Shown one piece after another: positions 27,217-36,669 of a DNA stretch of 64,000 nucleotides. A model generated the notes under the pieces. The model was given only the letters and a program-made list of their open reading frames with translations. It did no database searches and was not told where the DNA came from. Position 1 is the first letter of the stretch. Each line of letters starts with the position of its first letter. Origin of the DNA: Sediminibacterium sp. FEMGT703S (GTDB lineage: Bacteria; Bacteroidota; Bacteroidia; Chitinophagales; Chitinophagaceae); NCBI GenBank assembly GCA_002786355.1, contig PGCO01000001.1:62001-126000 (forward strand), in the 5' to 3' direction. A program made the position numbers and the translations under genes.

Positions 27217-27258
27217 AATATCAAATTTTTCCTCTCGAAAGATTTGATATTTTTTTTT
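27217..27258 (+). terminator. Terminator after the small membrane ORF
   Basis: Perfect 10-bp stem aatatcaaat (27217-27226) with atttgatatt (27242-27251) and a run of eight or more T. There is no annotated gene upstream on this strand other than the 26-codon ORF, which it would terminate. Confidence 0.75.
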
Positions 27259-27319
27259 CCGATAAGGGAGTCCCCGGAAAAAATTTAGCTTATCTTCGGA
27301 AAATAGTTGCATAACTAAC

Positions 27320-27327
27320 TAATTTTG
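27320..27327 (+). promoter_or_regulatory. Candidate -7 element of fadN-like gene
   Basis: TAATTTTG matches TAnnTTTG and lies 43 bp before the ATG at 27370. The -33 position has only TTC at 22 nt spacing, so the promoter is tentative. Confidence 0.35.
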
Positions 27328-27369
27328 CTGGGCCATGCTTGGCGATACTTGACCATAAATAATTCAATA

Positions 27370-29745
27370 ATGAAACGTTCAATTAAAAAAGTTGCGGTAT
27401 TAGGAAGCGGTGTAATGGGTTCTAGAATTGCTTGTCATTTTGCAGGCATAGGATTACCCGTTTTATTATTAGACATGGTACCTACTGCAGCAGCAGAAAG
27501 CACCAAACCAGCAGAACGTAATAAGCTGGTGAATGATGCCCTTACGGCAGCAATCAAAAGCAATCCCTCTCCAGTATTTACCAAATCAGTTGTAAACAGA
27601 ATTAAGACCGGCAACTTCGATGACAATATGAAGGACATTGCGGGTTGTGATTGGATTATTGAAGTAGTGGTAGAGCGTTTAGACATTAAGCAATTGATTT
27701 ATGAGAAAGTAGAAAAATTTAGAAAGCCAGGAACCCTGATTACTTCTAATACTTCAGGTATTCCTATTCATATGATGGCCGAAGGAAGAAGTGATGACTT
27801 TAAGAAGCATTTCTGTGGCACACACTTTTTTAATCCTCCACGCTACTTGCGTTTATTAGAGATTATTCCTACTCCATTTACAGATCCAGCAGTAGTTGAT
27901 TTTTTAATGCATTATGGAGACGTGCATTTAGGTAAAACCACTGTGCTTTGTAAAGACACGCCAGCATTCATTGCCAATAGAATTGGGGTATTCAGCATCA
28001 TGAGTATTTTCCATATAATGGACAAGCAAAAGTTAAGTGTAGATGAAATAGACGCACTAACAGGTCCAATCATTGGTAGACCTAAATCGGCTACATTTAG
28101 AACAGCAGATGTAGTTGGTATAGATACATTAGTAAAAGTTGCAAAAGGAGTAGCAGACAATTGCCCTACTGACGAAGCAAAAGCAATATTCACCATACCA
28201 ACCTGGCTAGATACTATTACTGCAAACAATTGGTTGGGGGATAAAACAGGACAAGGATTTTTTAAGAAAATAAAATCTGCTACAGGCAAAGAAATATTAA
28301 CCCTGAATTTGGAAACCATGGAATATGGTGCAAGGGTTAAGCCTAAATTCGCAAGCCTTGAAGCAGCAAAACCAATTGAAGATTTAAAGCAAAGAATAAA
28401 AATGCTGAGTGCCGCTCCAGATAAAGCGGGTGAATTCTATAGAGCATTTCATTACTCCTTATTCTCTTATATATCATTTAGAATTCCTGAAATTAGCGAC
28501 GAAGTATACCGAGTAGACGACGCAATGATGGCTGGCTTTGGATGGGAAATTGGAGCGTTTGAATCATGGGATACCGTAGGTGTTGCTAAAACAGTGGAAG
28601 CTATGCAAGCAGCTGGATATGCAGTAGCACCATGGGTTACAGAAATGTTGGCAACAGGTGCTTCTCATTTTTACAAAGTAGAGCATGGCAAAAGAATGTA
28701 TTATGATATCCTGTCTAAATCTTATAAAGCCATTCCTGGTGGAGAGTCTTTCTTGATCTTGAAAAATCATAGCGATAATCTAGTATGGAAAAATAGTGCT
28801 TGTAGAATGTATGATATTGGAGACGGCGTTGCCGGATTAGAATGGAGCACAAAAATGAACAGCATGGGTGGCGAAGTTTTGGAAGGGGTGAACAAAGCCA
28901 TCAGTAAAGCAGAAGAAAGCTTCAAAGGATTAGTGATAGCCAACGAAGGACCCAACTTTAGCGCAGGTGCTAATGTGGGTATGATTTTTATGCTTGCAAT
29001 TGAGCAAGAATATGATGAATTAGATATGGCTATTCGCATGTTCCAGAACAGCATGATGCGTTTACGCTACTCTAGTGTGCCTGTAGTTACTGCACCACAT
29101 GGATTAACATTGGGTGGTGGATGCGAAATGAATTTACATGCAGACAAGGTTTGTGCTGCAGCTGAAACATATATAGGACTAGTTGAACTAGGTGTTGGTT
29201 TAATTCCTGGTGGTGGCGGAACCAAAGAATTTGCATTACGCGCTTCCGATGAATTACACGAAGACGAACCAGAAACCAATACACTCAAGAAAAGATTTTT
29301 TGCCATAGCAACGGCTAAAGTGGCTACATCTGCCCATGAAGCTTTTGAAATGGGCATCTTAAGAGCTGGACAAGATGAAGTGGTTATGAATATCGGAAGA
29401 AGAATTGCAGAAGCTAAAAAATCAGTACTCGAATTACATGAAGCAGGATATAATACTCCTATTCCTAGAACCGATATTAAAGTTTTGGGCAAATCTGGGC
29501 TAGGCGCTATGTTAGCTGGAATTAATGGAATGTGGAGAGGTGGTTACGCAACAGACCACGATGCTTTAGTTGCGCGTAAATTAGCGTATGTAATGTGTGG
29601 TGGAGATTTGAGTGAGCAAACTTTAGTAAGTGAGCAATATCTCTTAGACTTAGAAAGAGAAGCATTCCTAAGCTTATGTGGCGAAAAGAAATCGCTAGAA
29701 AGAATACAGAGTGTGTTAAAAAGTGGAAGGCCTATTCGTAACTAA
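27370..29745 (+). CDS. FadN-like bifunctional 3-hydroxyacyl-CoA dehydrogenase/enoyl-CoA hydratase
   Basis: Beta-oxidation enzyme that hydrates enoyl-CoA and oxidises the 3-hydroxyacyl-CoA. The dehydrogenase half comes first: GSGVMGSRIACHFAG binds NAD near residue 12, TSNTSGIPI and HFFNPPRYLRLLEI follow. The hydratase half comes last, with GPNFSAGANVGM, PHGLTLGGGCEM and GLVELGVGLIPGGGGT. This order is opposite to E. coli FadB/FadJ and matches Bacillus FadN. Length from ATG 27370 (MKRSIKKVAVLG) is 791 residues, like FadN. The usual thiolase and acyl-CoA dehydrogenase partners are not downstream. Its stop overlaps the convergent membrane-protein gene by 4 bp. Confidence 0.9.
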   Translation: MKRSIKKVAVLGSGVMGSRIACHFAGIGLPVLLLDMVPTAAAESTKPAERNKLVNDALTAAIKSNPSPVFTKSVVNRIKTGNFDDNMKDIAGCDWIIEVVVERLDIKQLIYEKVEKFRKPGTLITSNTSGIPIHMMAEGRSDDFKKHFCGTHFFNPPRYLRLLEIIPTPFTDPAVVDFLMHYGDVHLGKTTVLCKDTPAFIANRIGVFSIMSIFHIMDKQKLSVDEIDALTGPIIGRPKSATFRTADVVGIDTLVKVAKGVADNCPTDEAKAIFTIPTWLDTITANNWLGDKTGQGFFKKIKSATGKEILTLNLETMEYGARVKPKFASLEAAKPIEDLKQRIKMLSAAPDKAGEFYRAFHYSLFSYISFRIPEISDEVYRVDDAMMAGFGWEIGAFESWDTVGVAKTVEAMQAAGYAVAPWVTEMLATGASHFYKVEHGKRMYYDILSKSYKAIPGGESFLILKNHSDNLVWKNSACRMYDIGDGVAGLEWSTKMNSMGGEVLEGVNKAISKAEESFKGLVIANEGPNFSAGANVGMIFMLAIEQEYDELDMAIRMFQNSMMRLRYSSVPVVTAPHGLTLGGGCEMNLHADKVCAAAETYIGLVELGVGLIPGGGGTKEFALRASDELHEDEPETNTLKKRFFAIATAKVATSAHEAFEMGILRAGQDEVVMNIGRRIAEAKKSVLELHEAGYNTPIPRTDIKVLGKSGLGAMLAGINGMWRGGYATDHDALVARKLAYVMCGGDLSEQTLVSEQYLLDLEREAFLSLCGEKKSLERIQSVLKSGRPIRN

Positions 29746-31310
29746 CGAACAGAATAAACTATCCAGTTTTCCGTCTCAAAAACCCGGTTGGACTTCAGGT
29801 TCAATCGGGTTTGCATTTGTACCATATTGTAGGCATTCATCGCAGTAAAATTATGCCTGAGGTTATTGATTTTTGCAATTAATATATATTCAACGGACAA
29901 TGCAGGATTTTCGATTACTGTAATAAAGTTCTTTTGCAGAGGCATTACCAAATGATTTAAATTAGGCAAGTGCGCAATAATGCCATAAGCTGCCGCATCA
30001 TCTATTAAAACCGGTCTATCTTCGCTTTTGATACTGGTAATATAATCAGCTAAAATTTTATCTTCTGTGTCAACTTTAGTTTCAGGCCATAATTTTTTTT
30101 CTGTGACCATTTTTACTAAATGTTGCTCTTCAAAATCGGAAGTCTGCGAAAAATAATAAAATCCACCTACTAAAGTCAATAAGGTTCCTGCAAGTAAAAT
30201 TACAGAACTCATAAATCGATTCACTTTTACGGTAGATGAAAAGTTTAATCCTACAAAAGCAATAATGGGGATAATGATATAATATTCTGCAGTTAAATAA
30301 AATTGAATATCTATCAATGCAATAGAAATAAAAATAAGTGGCGTAAGTAAAGTTAATAGTTTATAAAGCTTCCCTTTAAATAAAAAAAGTGCTGAAAAAA
30401 AGATTGGCGCCAAAAACATGGTAAAAAATGGAAAAATAATTTGGGTTTGTTTATTTAAGTTATTCCCAGATCCTCGCTCCATAATATTGGCAATGGTAGA
30501 AACCCCTGTAACCCGCCAGTTAGAATACTGGCTGCTTAAGAAATAAGTAGGGTCTCCTGCGTGGGATTGATTCAAGGTTCTAAATAAAAAGATGGCCGCT
30601 AATGGGAGTAAGTATAAAATAAAATACAGAGAAACAGTTCTATTAACCAACTTACGACGCAAAGAACGATTATTGAGTGCTTGGTAATACTGTAAAGCAA
30701 CTGGTTCTCCTTTAGCAGTTTTAATCCCCTCTAATGATACCAAAACTACGAATGGCAAGAAACCTAAAATCAACCATAAAAATTTAATTTCCGAAAAAAT
30801 GAGGGCGCCTAAAAAAACACTGGCAAGGGATAAATAATAAGTTGTTTGATTATTATAATAAAAGAACAAGCTTCTAAATAGCAAATAGGTAAACAAAACA
30901 ATTGCTGCAATATTTCTTCCACTTATAGCTGCATAAACAAATTGTGGATGCAAAAAGAATAAAACAACTACAGAAAAAAATAAGGTTCTAAACGGGAGTT
31001 CAGAATCGTTGATGTCTTTTAAAATAAAGAAGAAAAGTGTCACCATTAATACAATAGAACCTGCAATAGGTGCAAATAAATAGCCAAAAGGTGCAAATAA
31101 AATATTGATTAAATAAGAGGTAGTTGGAAAGGTAGTTCCCAGCGTTAATAAAGTATTCTCACTGTTTTCGAATAGCAACATTATTTTTTCAGAGTAAAAC
31201 AATCTTTCTGAATGCTCAAAGCCAGCTCTGTTAAAAATCCACGCCAATGCCAGGTAATAAATTACCAGTAACAATGACAAAATTCTTATGCGCTGAACAG
31301 TTAACTTCAT
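29742..31310 (-). CDS. Polytopic membrane protein of the exopolysaccharide locus
   Basis: A 522-residue protein with about ten or eleven predicted membrane helices (for example LLLVIYYLALAWIF, LFFSVVVLFFLHPQF, LLTLLTPLIFISIALI, VILLAGTLLTLVGGF) and a soluble C-terminal domain of about 130 residues. The helix-rich N-terminal part with a soluble tail resembles GT-C glycosyltransferases or polymer-modifying proteins, but I find no catalytic motif I can name. Its start overlaps the upstream GT2 synthase stop by 4 bp, so it is translationally coupled to the synthase and probably works with it. Confidence 0.7.
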   Translation of the reverse strand: MKLTVQRIRILSLLLVIYYLALAWIFNRAGFEHSERLFYSEKIMLLFENSENTLLTLGTTFPTTSYLINILFAPFGYLFAPIAGSIVLMVTLFFFILKDINDSELPFRTLFFSVVVLFFLHPQFVYAAISGRNIAAIVLFTYLLFRSLFFYYNNQTTYYLSLASVFLGALIFSEIKFLWLILGFLPFVVLVSLEGIKTAKGEPVALQYYQALNNRSLRRKLVNRTVSLYFILYLLPLAAIFLFRTLNQSHAGDPTYFLSSQYSNWRVTGVSTIANIMERGSGNNLNKQTQIIFPFFTMFLAPIFFSALFLFKGKLYKLLTLLTPLIFISIALIDIQFYLTAEYYIIIPIIAFVGLNFSSTVKVNRFMSSVILLAGTLLTLVGGFYYFSQTSDFEEQHLVKMVTEKKLWPETKVDTEDKILADYITSIKSEDRPVLIDDAAAYGIIAHLPNLNHLVMPLQKNFITVIENPALSVEYILIAKINNLRHNFTAMNAYNMVQMQTRLNLKSNRVFETENWIVYSVR

Positions 31311-33181
31311 CGTGGTTCATTTACTTTACCCGCTGCCGTTGCTGCAGATGCGGAATGTGATACTTTAGTTAATCCATGATTGGTTTTTTCCCAATAAAAT
31401 GGCTTGTAAATTAATTGCCATAATCCTTTATATGCAGCAATAGAATGCATTAACCAATAAAAAGGATTCATCAAAGCAAACAGAATCAACTCATAGAATC
31501 TACGTTTAAATACAGCTAGCATATTCACATAAATCATGAGGGTATTTCCTGCGATGAAATTGAAAATAGAAATATATAATACCCAGTCAGGGAATAATAT
31601 TCTAACAGTTTGTAAATCAAATACCAAATAGACTATATAAAAACCCAATAAGAGTGGATACAATAAAAATGTAATCGGTGTAAACCCTACGAAGAAATTA
31701 AATCCAAAAAATCCTCTCCATCCAATTTTTTTAATCAAACGAGGTGGATTACGCATATGAACCAATAAGGTTTGCATATATCCTTTAATCCAGCGAGAAC
31801 GTTGTCTAATCCAATTAAAAGGTTCATTATTCGCTTCTTCTAAAGTGGTACTATTTACCACTCCTACTTTATACTTTTTTTCGAAAACACGCACCCCTAA
31901 ATCGGCATCCTCAGTAACATTAAACGGATCCCATCCACCCAACTCAAGTAATTTGGCTAGCTTAAAATGGTTAGATGTTCCTCCTAATGGAATGGGAACA
32001 TCCAGTGATTGTAAACCAGGCAACATATAATCGAACCAGTACGAATATTCTAGGGTGAACATTCTTGTTAATAGGTTCTCATTTTTATTAAAATAATTCA
32101 ATGCACCCTGAAGGACCACATAATCTTTTGGCAATTTTCTAAATAAGCAAACCACTTTTTTAAGCTGATCAGAATCTGGAACATCTTCTGCATCATAAAT
32201 GGTTAAATAAACACCTTTACAAAAGAATAGCCCGTAATTACAAGCTTTGGGCTTGGTTTTCGGCATATGAAAAGGAACCACAATCGTTTCGAAGTTTGCA
32301 GGGAAATCAAGGTCTTTTACTGCATTCAGGGTTTTATCGTCGTCTTCTTCAATTAATAATTTAACATCGAGTTTACCTCGGGGATAATCTAAGCTTCTAA
32401 GATTCCAAATCAATTTTCGAATTAGTTTATCCTCTTTATATACGGGAAGTAAGATGGTATAAACAGGTAAGGAATTATTTTCAACAGCTTTAACTTCAGC
32501 CTTAGTTACTACTTCGGATAGTTCAAATTTAGACCCTTTTAAAGCAATTGATAATTTAAAAACAATCGCAAACAAGAAGATAAAACTAAATGCCAGATTG
32601 ATGAAAATAAAGCTATTGACAAAATTGATGGTTAGAAAAAAGAAAGAGAGTCCTATTGCAATAAAAATGAATAGTAACTGATAGTCGGTAAAAGTTGTAA
32701 GCCCAGAGCTTTCTGGATCTTTACGCATCAAGCTAAATACCGCTTCTTTTACGTAAAACTCTCCTCTTAATTTATGCACCATCCAAGTAATATCTAAGTC
32801 TGATGCAGCAACCAATTGAACTTTAGTATTGAACTTATTCTCTAGAATACCCTGCAATTGTTCATCCATAGGATCAGCAACCGCAACAAGTAAATTACCT
32901 CTACCATCTCTACGTAAAGGCAAATAAAGAAAAGCATTTAAGTGTAAAAGATCACATTGCTCTACAAAAGTTTCATCCACTACTTCATTACGAACATCTA
33001 CCAATGGAAACCCAGAACGCTCTAAAAAAGCAACGTATGATTTTCTGGTTAAGTAACCAAAGTTGAGTGCTGCTTTTATTGGGGCATACCCAAATTCATC
33101 AGCAATAGTTTCAATTTCAGCCAATTTAGCCGTAGTAAATAAGCCTACACTAATCATATTATTCAATACACAAACAGGCAT
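31307..33181 (-). CDS. Processive GT2 glycosyltransferase with N-terminal MshEN/T2SSE_N-like domain
   Basis: Membrane beta-glycosyltransferase of the cellulose synthase type, fused to an N-terminal soluble domain. Residues about 10-140 look like the MshEN/T2SSE_N domain (LNFGYLTRKSY, GFPLVDV, LPLRRDGRGNLLVAVADPMDE), which in other proteins binds c-di-GMP. Two membrane helices follow (about 165-215). The catalytic domain then shows LPVYKED (246-252), DAED (330-333), TEDADLG (423-429) with the base aspartate, and QRSRW (460-464), the processive-synthase signature. C-terminal membrane helices lie at about 490-590. No PilZ domain is present. It lies 27 bp behind the BcsB-like gene. Polymer identity is unknown; a beta-glucan is plausible. 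Confidence 0.85.
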   Translation of the reverse strand: MPVCVLNNMISVGLFTTAKLAEIETIADEFGYAPIKAALNFGYLTRKSYVAFLERSGFPLVDVRNEVVDETFVEQCDLLHLNAFLYLPLRRDGRGNLLVAVADPMDEQLQGILENKFNTKVQLVAASDLDITWMVHKLRGEFYVKEAVFSLMRKDPESSGLTTFTDYQLLFIFIAIGLSFFFLTINFVNSFIFINLAFSFIFLFAIVFKLSIALKGSKFELSEVVTKAEVKAVENNSLPVYTILLPVYKEDKLIRKLIWNLRSLDYPRGKLDVKLLIEEDDDKTLNAVKDLDFPANFETIVVPFHMPKTKPKACNYGLFFCKGVYLTIYDAEDVPDSDQLKKVVCLFRKLPKDYVVLQGALNYFNKNENLLTRMFTLEYSYWFDYMLPGLQSLDVPIPLGGTSNHFKLAKLLELGGWDPFNVTEDADLGVRVFEKKYKVGVVNSTTLEEANNEPFNWIRQRSRWIKGYMQTLLVHMRNPPRLIKKIGWRGFFGFNFFVGFTPITFLLYPLLLGFYIVYLVFDLQTVRILFPDWVLYISIFNFIAGNTLMIYVNMLAVFKRRFYELILFALMNPFYWLMHSIAAYKGLWQLIYKPFYWEKTNHGLTKVSHSASAATAAGKVNEPR

Positions 33182-33208
33182 AATTACTAGGTTGGGTTAA
33201 AGCATCAA

Positions 33209-35230
33209 TTAAATTATCTCCTGAGATTGTTTAACACGCTTTCTAACAAAGAAGAAACCTAATACTAATAGTACGACTAATCCTGCTAAAAGGAAGTATT
33301 TATACTTATTCCAAAGCAATGCCATATTATTTTTATCTCCCTTGTAAGTAACCAAGCCAGCGTTGTCTGGAAGCTTGAAGAAGAAGTTACTTTTACCCTT
33401 GCTATTAGCGATACAAACATTACTCTCAATAGCTGAATACTGAGATCCGAAACTTATAATTACTCCTTCAAATGCATCACTTATACTAGAGTCTCCTAAT
33501 GAACTAATTAATAAAAAGGTAGAAGACCCCTGCCTAAATATCTGGGCAATCCCTGAGTTAGAAAAATCATTGATTGAATAGGAGGTTTCCCCACTTATGT
33601 CTTTATACAATTGGAAATCTCGATTAAATTGAACAGGTAAGTTTTTCTCAAAACTTTTAATCAATGGATCATTTCTGTGCAATAATGCAATTCCATTCAT
33701 ATTGGCCATATCAGAAAGATTGGCTTTATCAGAAGAAACCACTTGAGGAATAAATAAATAGTTTGCAGCTAATGTAGCGGTATTCAATTGATAGATTAGC
33801 TCTCCAAAAGCTGAAGCTAAATAAGGAATCAAAGAAGGCGTTACAATGCAACGCAAAGCTTTCTTTCTAAATTCACCAGGATAATTAAAGAAGTTATAAA
33901 ATTCATTCACTTTTTCTCCAGAGAAAACTAGGTTAGAGGTTTTAGTATCAATGAATCCAAAGAAATTAGAAAATCCCTCTTTACAAATACCACCGGCACC
34001 ATGAAAACGCATTTCAACTACCAAGGAGTTATTTTTAGTAAGTAAATAGGGCTTTAATTCTATATCTCCGCTAAAGCTCGTTTTATCGTGTAAATCAGTA
34101 CTAAAAACTAAGTTATCATTCAAATAAACGTTCAAAAATCCACGGTCACCCTCTTTTAACAAAGACAACATGGCTTCTAAGTGAAAGGTCAATTTCTTCG
34201 GAATGGCATTATAATCGGCCAAAGAAAAAGCATAGTTGGTTTTTAGCGCACCAATACCTTCCATTAACTTAGGCGTTCCACCCAATTCCTCTAAAGAGAA
34301 TACAACCGGTAATTGATTCTTATCAAAATAAGAAGGGGCTCCAGCATCTACCAACATGGTATAGGAGAAACTGGCATTAATGATTTTATAATTGGTTAGC
34401 GTAAAAATGGCTTTTCTATAACCTTCCTGGTCTTTACCAGTGATGACTAAAACTTCTTGACCATTATCTAATAATACATTTTTAATTAAGCCCTGACCAT
34501 TTTTAAATTCAGGAAGTCTGCTTTTTACATACCCAGGTAATTTATTATAAATACCCGTAATGATCATATTCCCCATTGAAGAATCAGAATCCCTAAAATT
34601 GGTAGTTACAATTTCTTCTAAACTACCCTTCTCCTTTAATAACGCAAAAAGAATACCACCACTGGTAAGGTCATCCAAATCGGCATTTATAGGAGTTGCA
34701 ATTGTATTATACTCAGAGATTGTTTCTTTTAAACTATGGTTATAGGTAGCCCTATCTTGTTTAATTACTTCTAAATAAGAAGAATTTCTAACGGTAACCC
34801 ATATAGCTGGGTTGTCTACGTCTTTACAATATTCGTCAGACATAGCCATTTTAGCGTCTATTCTTAATTTGATGAAACGGCCATCTTCTTGAACATATCG
34901 TTTATTAAGAGGAATGACAATGGTCATAACCGAATCAATGGCATCAGCTACTAAACGAGTTGTATAAACAGGCTCATCTTTTAAAGAAACCGTTATAGTA
35001 GACATGTCTTCTCTTAAAACCTGAGAAGGTCTTACCTGAAGAATTAAGTTAGTACGATCTACATCATCTCTGGGTTGCAACCTAATAAAGTAAGAAATGG
35101 CTCCATTAATTCCCATAATAGATTCATTCCTGTACCCCATTGCTTCCAGTGAGCGGGTTTTAAAATCCTGGGCAATAATACTTCCAGCTATTAGCAGAAA
35201 GAGTACAAGCAGGGTAGATTTTGTTTTCAT
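33209..35230 (-). CDS. BcsB-like polysaccharide synthase periplasmic subunit
   Basis: A 673-residue protein with a signal peptide (LLVLFLLIAGSIIA-QD), a large beta-rich periplasmic part with alternating carbohydrate-binding and ferredoxin-like modules as in BcsB, and a single C-terminal membrane anchor (YFLLAGLVVLLVLGFFFV followed by RKRVK). BcsB-like phrases include SLKDEPVYTTRLV, LTFHLEAML, FLNVYLNDNLVFSTDL and NSLVVEMRFHGAGGIC. It would guide the nascent polymer through the periplasm and dock onto the GT2 synthase encoded 27 bp downstream. The gene 17 bp upstream encodes a histidine kinase. Family-level call is good; cellulose specificity is not shown. Confidence 0.82.
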   Translation of the reverse strand: MKTKSTLLVLFLLIAGSIIAQDFKTRSLEAMGYRNESIMGINGAISYFIRLQPRDDVDRTNLILQVRPSQVLREDMSTITVSLKDEPVYTTRLVADAIDSVMTIVIPLNKRYVQEDGRFIKLRIDAKMAMSDEYCKDVDNPAIWVTVRNSSYLEVIKQDRATYNHSLKETISEYNTIATPINADLDDLTSGGILFALLKEKGSLEEIVTTNFRDSDSSMGNMIITGIYNKLPGYVKSRLPEFKNGQGLIKNVLLDNGQEVLVITGKDQEGYRKAIFTLTNYKIINASFSYTMLVDAGAPSYFDKNQLPVVFSLEELGGTPKLMEGIGALKTNYAFSLADYNAIPKKLTFHLEAMLSLLKEGDRGFLNVYLNDNLVFSTDLHDKTSFSGDIELKPYLLTKNNSLVVEMRFHGAGGICKEGFSNFFGFIDTKTSNLVFSGEKVNEFYNFFNYPGEFRKKALRCIVTPSLIPYLASAFGELIYQLNTATLAANYLFIPQVVSSDKANLSDMANMNGIALLHRNDPLIKSFEKNLPVQFNRDFQLYKDISGETSYSINDFSNSGIAQIFRQGSSTFLLISSLGDSSISDAFEGVIISFGSQYSAIESNVCIANSKGKSNFFFKLPDNAGLVTYKGDKNNMALLWNKYKYFLLAGLVVLLVLGFFFVRKRVKQSQEII

Positions 35231-35247
35231 GATTTCGGGTATTTAAA

Positions 35248-36618
35248 CTAAGCCAGTTTGAATTTGAGTTTAAAGTAATTTCCAATAGTTACATTGCTTT
35301 CATAGGTTAAAGTGCCTCCCATTTCTTCGGTCAGCTGCTTTGCAATAGAAAATCCCATTCCTGTTTGGTTGCTAGCCTCTTCGGATTGATCAGGATTAGC
35401 TAATCTGTTAAAATACTCATCCAACTTTTCCATGCCGATAGGGTTATTTGTTTTATTGATTACTTCAATAATGCAAGCCCCATCAAGGTCGTTGGCGTGA
35501 ATACTAATTGACGAACCCCTATTGATAAACCTTATAACGTTAGAAAGTAGCTTAAATAATATATGACGTAAAAATATTTTATCAATATTTACCAATATTT
35601 CAGATGGAGACAAGTGAACTTGTAGATTCACCTGCTTAATACTTGCAGCATCCACTAAGGCGATAGCCGCTTTTTCTACCTCTGGAATAATATCGAATTG
35701 CTCCATGGTATAGGTAATTTTACCCGTTTCGGCTTCGGCAGATTCTGCCAATTTATGACTTAGGTAATGCAATTTTTCGTTGCCCATCGAAATATAATTC
35801 AGCAAATCTTTTTGATCGTTTGTTAGATTACTGCTTTTTCGATTAATTAGATCGAGTGAAATCTGGTTCGCTCCCACAAAGTTTTTGAGGTCGTGAATCA
35901 TGATATTGATGGTATTTTGCCGATAATCGTTTAACTCTTTTAGTCTTCTATTTGCGGCTTCAATCACATGGTGCTGGTCGTTAATTTGCTCATTCTGCTC
36001 TAACATTCTTCTGTTCGACTCTTCAATAATGAGATTTTTTTCTGTTTCTCTACTAACAATCTGGTAACGATTGTAAGCAATTAAGATAGAAAATGCCGAA
36101 ACTAAAAAATAAACCCCACCACCATTGGATATTAAACTATTATATCCACCAGATTCGTTGTTAACTGAGTAAAGGAAAATGATGATGGTAAAGGAAATGG
36201 CAGAATGAAGTTGAGCAAATAAAGGCCTCCAAAATAAAATAGTGTTTAAGAGAAGCACCATGATAGAAGAAAGCAAAAAATAAGGCAGTGCCCTATAAAT
36301 GGGGATAATTCCAGCGATAATGGATACCAAAACAACGTTTACACCCACTACTAAATTTAAAATCAATTCATAGTTCCACCTTCTTTTGGTTCCAAAAATG
36401 TAGAAAAAATAAGATATGCTAAAAAAAATCAATCTTACCAATAATAAGAACACCCAATCGTCCTTCATAAAAAGAACGTCTAATAGCATAAATAGAGGAA
36501 GCGAAAACATCAGCGTCCATACCGCTACATTAGAATAGTAAGCGCCCCGCTTAACTAATTCGTAGGATAGTTTTGTGCGGTCTATATTTACATAAGGAAT
36601 CCGATGGTAATCGTTCAT
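35248..36618 (-). CDS. Membrane sensor histidine kinase of the exopolysaccharide operon
   Basis: A 456-residue kinase with about six membrane helices in residues 30-190, a coiled-coil linker (about 190-235), a phosphoacceptor helix with H242 in MIHDLKNF, and an ATPase domain with the N-box LLSNVIRF and G2-type TGMGFSIAKQL. The G1 box that normally reads DxGxG is replaced by INKTNNPIG, so ATP binding or activity may be altered. It is the first gene of the operon, 17 bp upstream of the BcsB-like gene, with no response regulator alongside. Its ATG at 36618 is 52 bp from the divergent GH5 gene start, so both probably share a control region. Confidence 0.85.
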   Translation of the reverse strand: MNDYHRIPYVNIDRTKLSYELVKRGAYYSNVAVWTLMFSLPLFMLLDVLFMKDDWVFLLLVRLIFFSISYFFYIFGTKRRWNYELILNLVVGVNVVLVSIIAGIIPIYRALPYFLLSSIMVLLLNTILFWRPLFAQLHSAISFTIIIFLYSVNNESGGYNSLISNGGGVYFLVSAFSILIAYNRYQIVSRETEKNLIIEESNRRMLEQNEQINDQHHVIEAANRRLKELNDYRQNTINIMIHDLKNFVGANQISLDLINRKSSNLTNDQKDLLNYISMGNEKLHYLSHKLAESAEAETGKITYTMEQFDIIPEVEKAAIALVDAASIKQVNLQVHLSPSEILVNIDKIFLRHILFKLLSNVIRFINRGSSISIHANDLDGACIIEVINKTNNPIGMEKLDEYFNRLANPDQSEEASNQTGMGFSIAKQLTEEMGGTLTYESNVTIGNYFKLKFKLA

Positions 36619-36669
36619 GGGTACTTATATATAGAACTGGTAAAAAATTGTTTACTTTAAATAAAAAAC

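Noticed and set aside
27059..27312. Longer reading frames on both strands over the spacer before fadN
   Set aside because: They cross the terminator hairpin and promoter region and have no protein-like composition.
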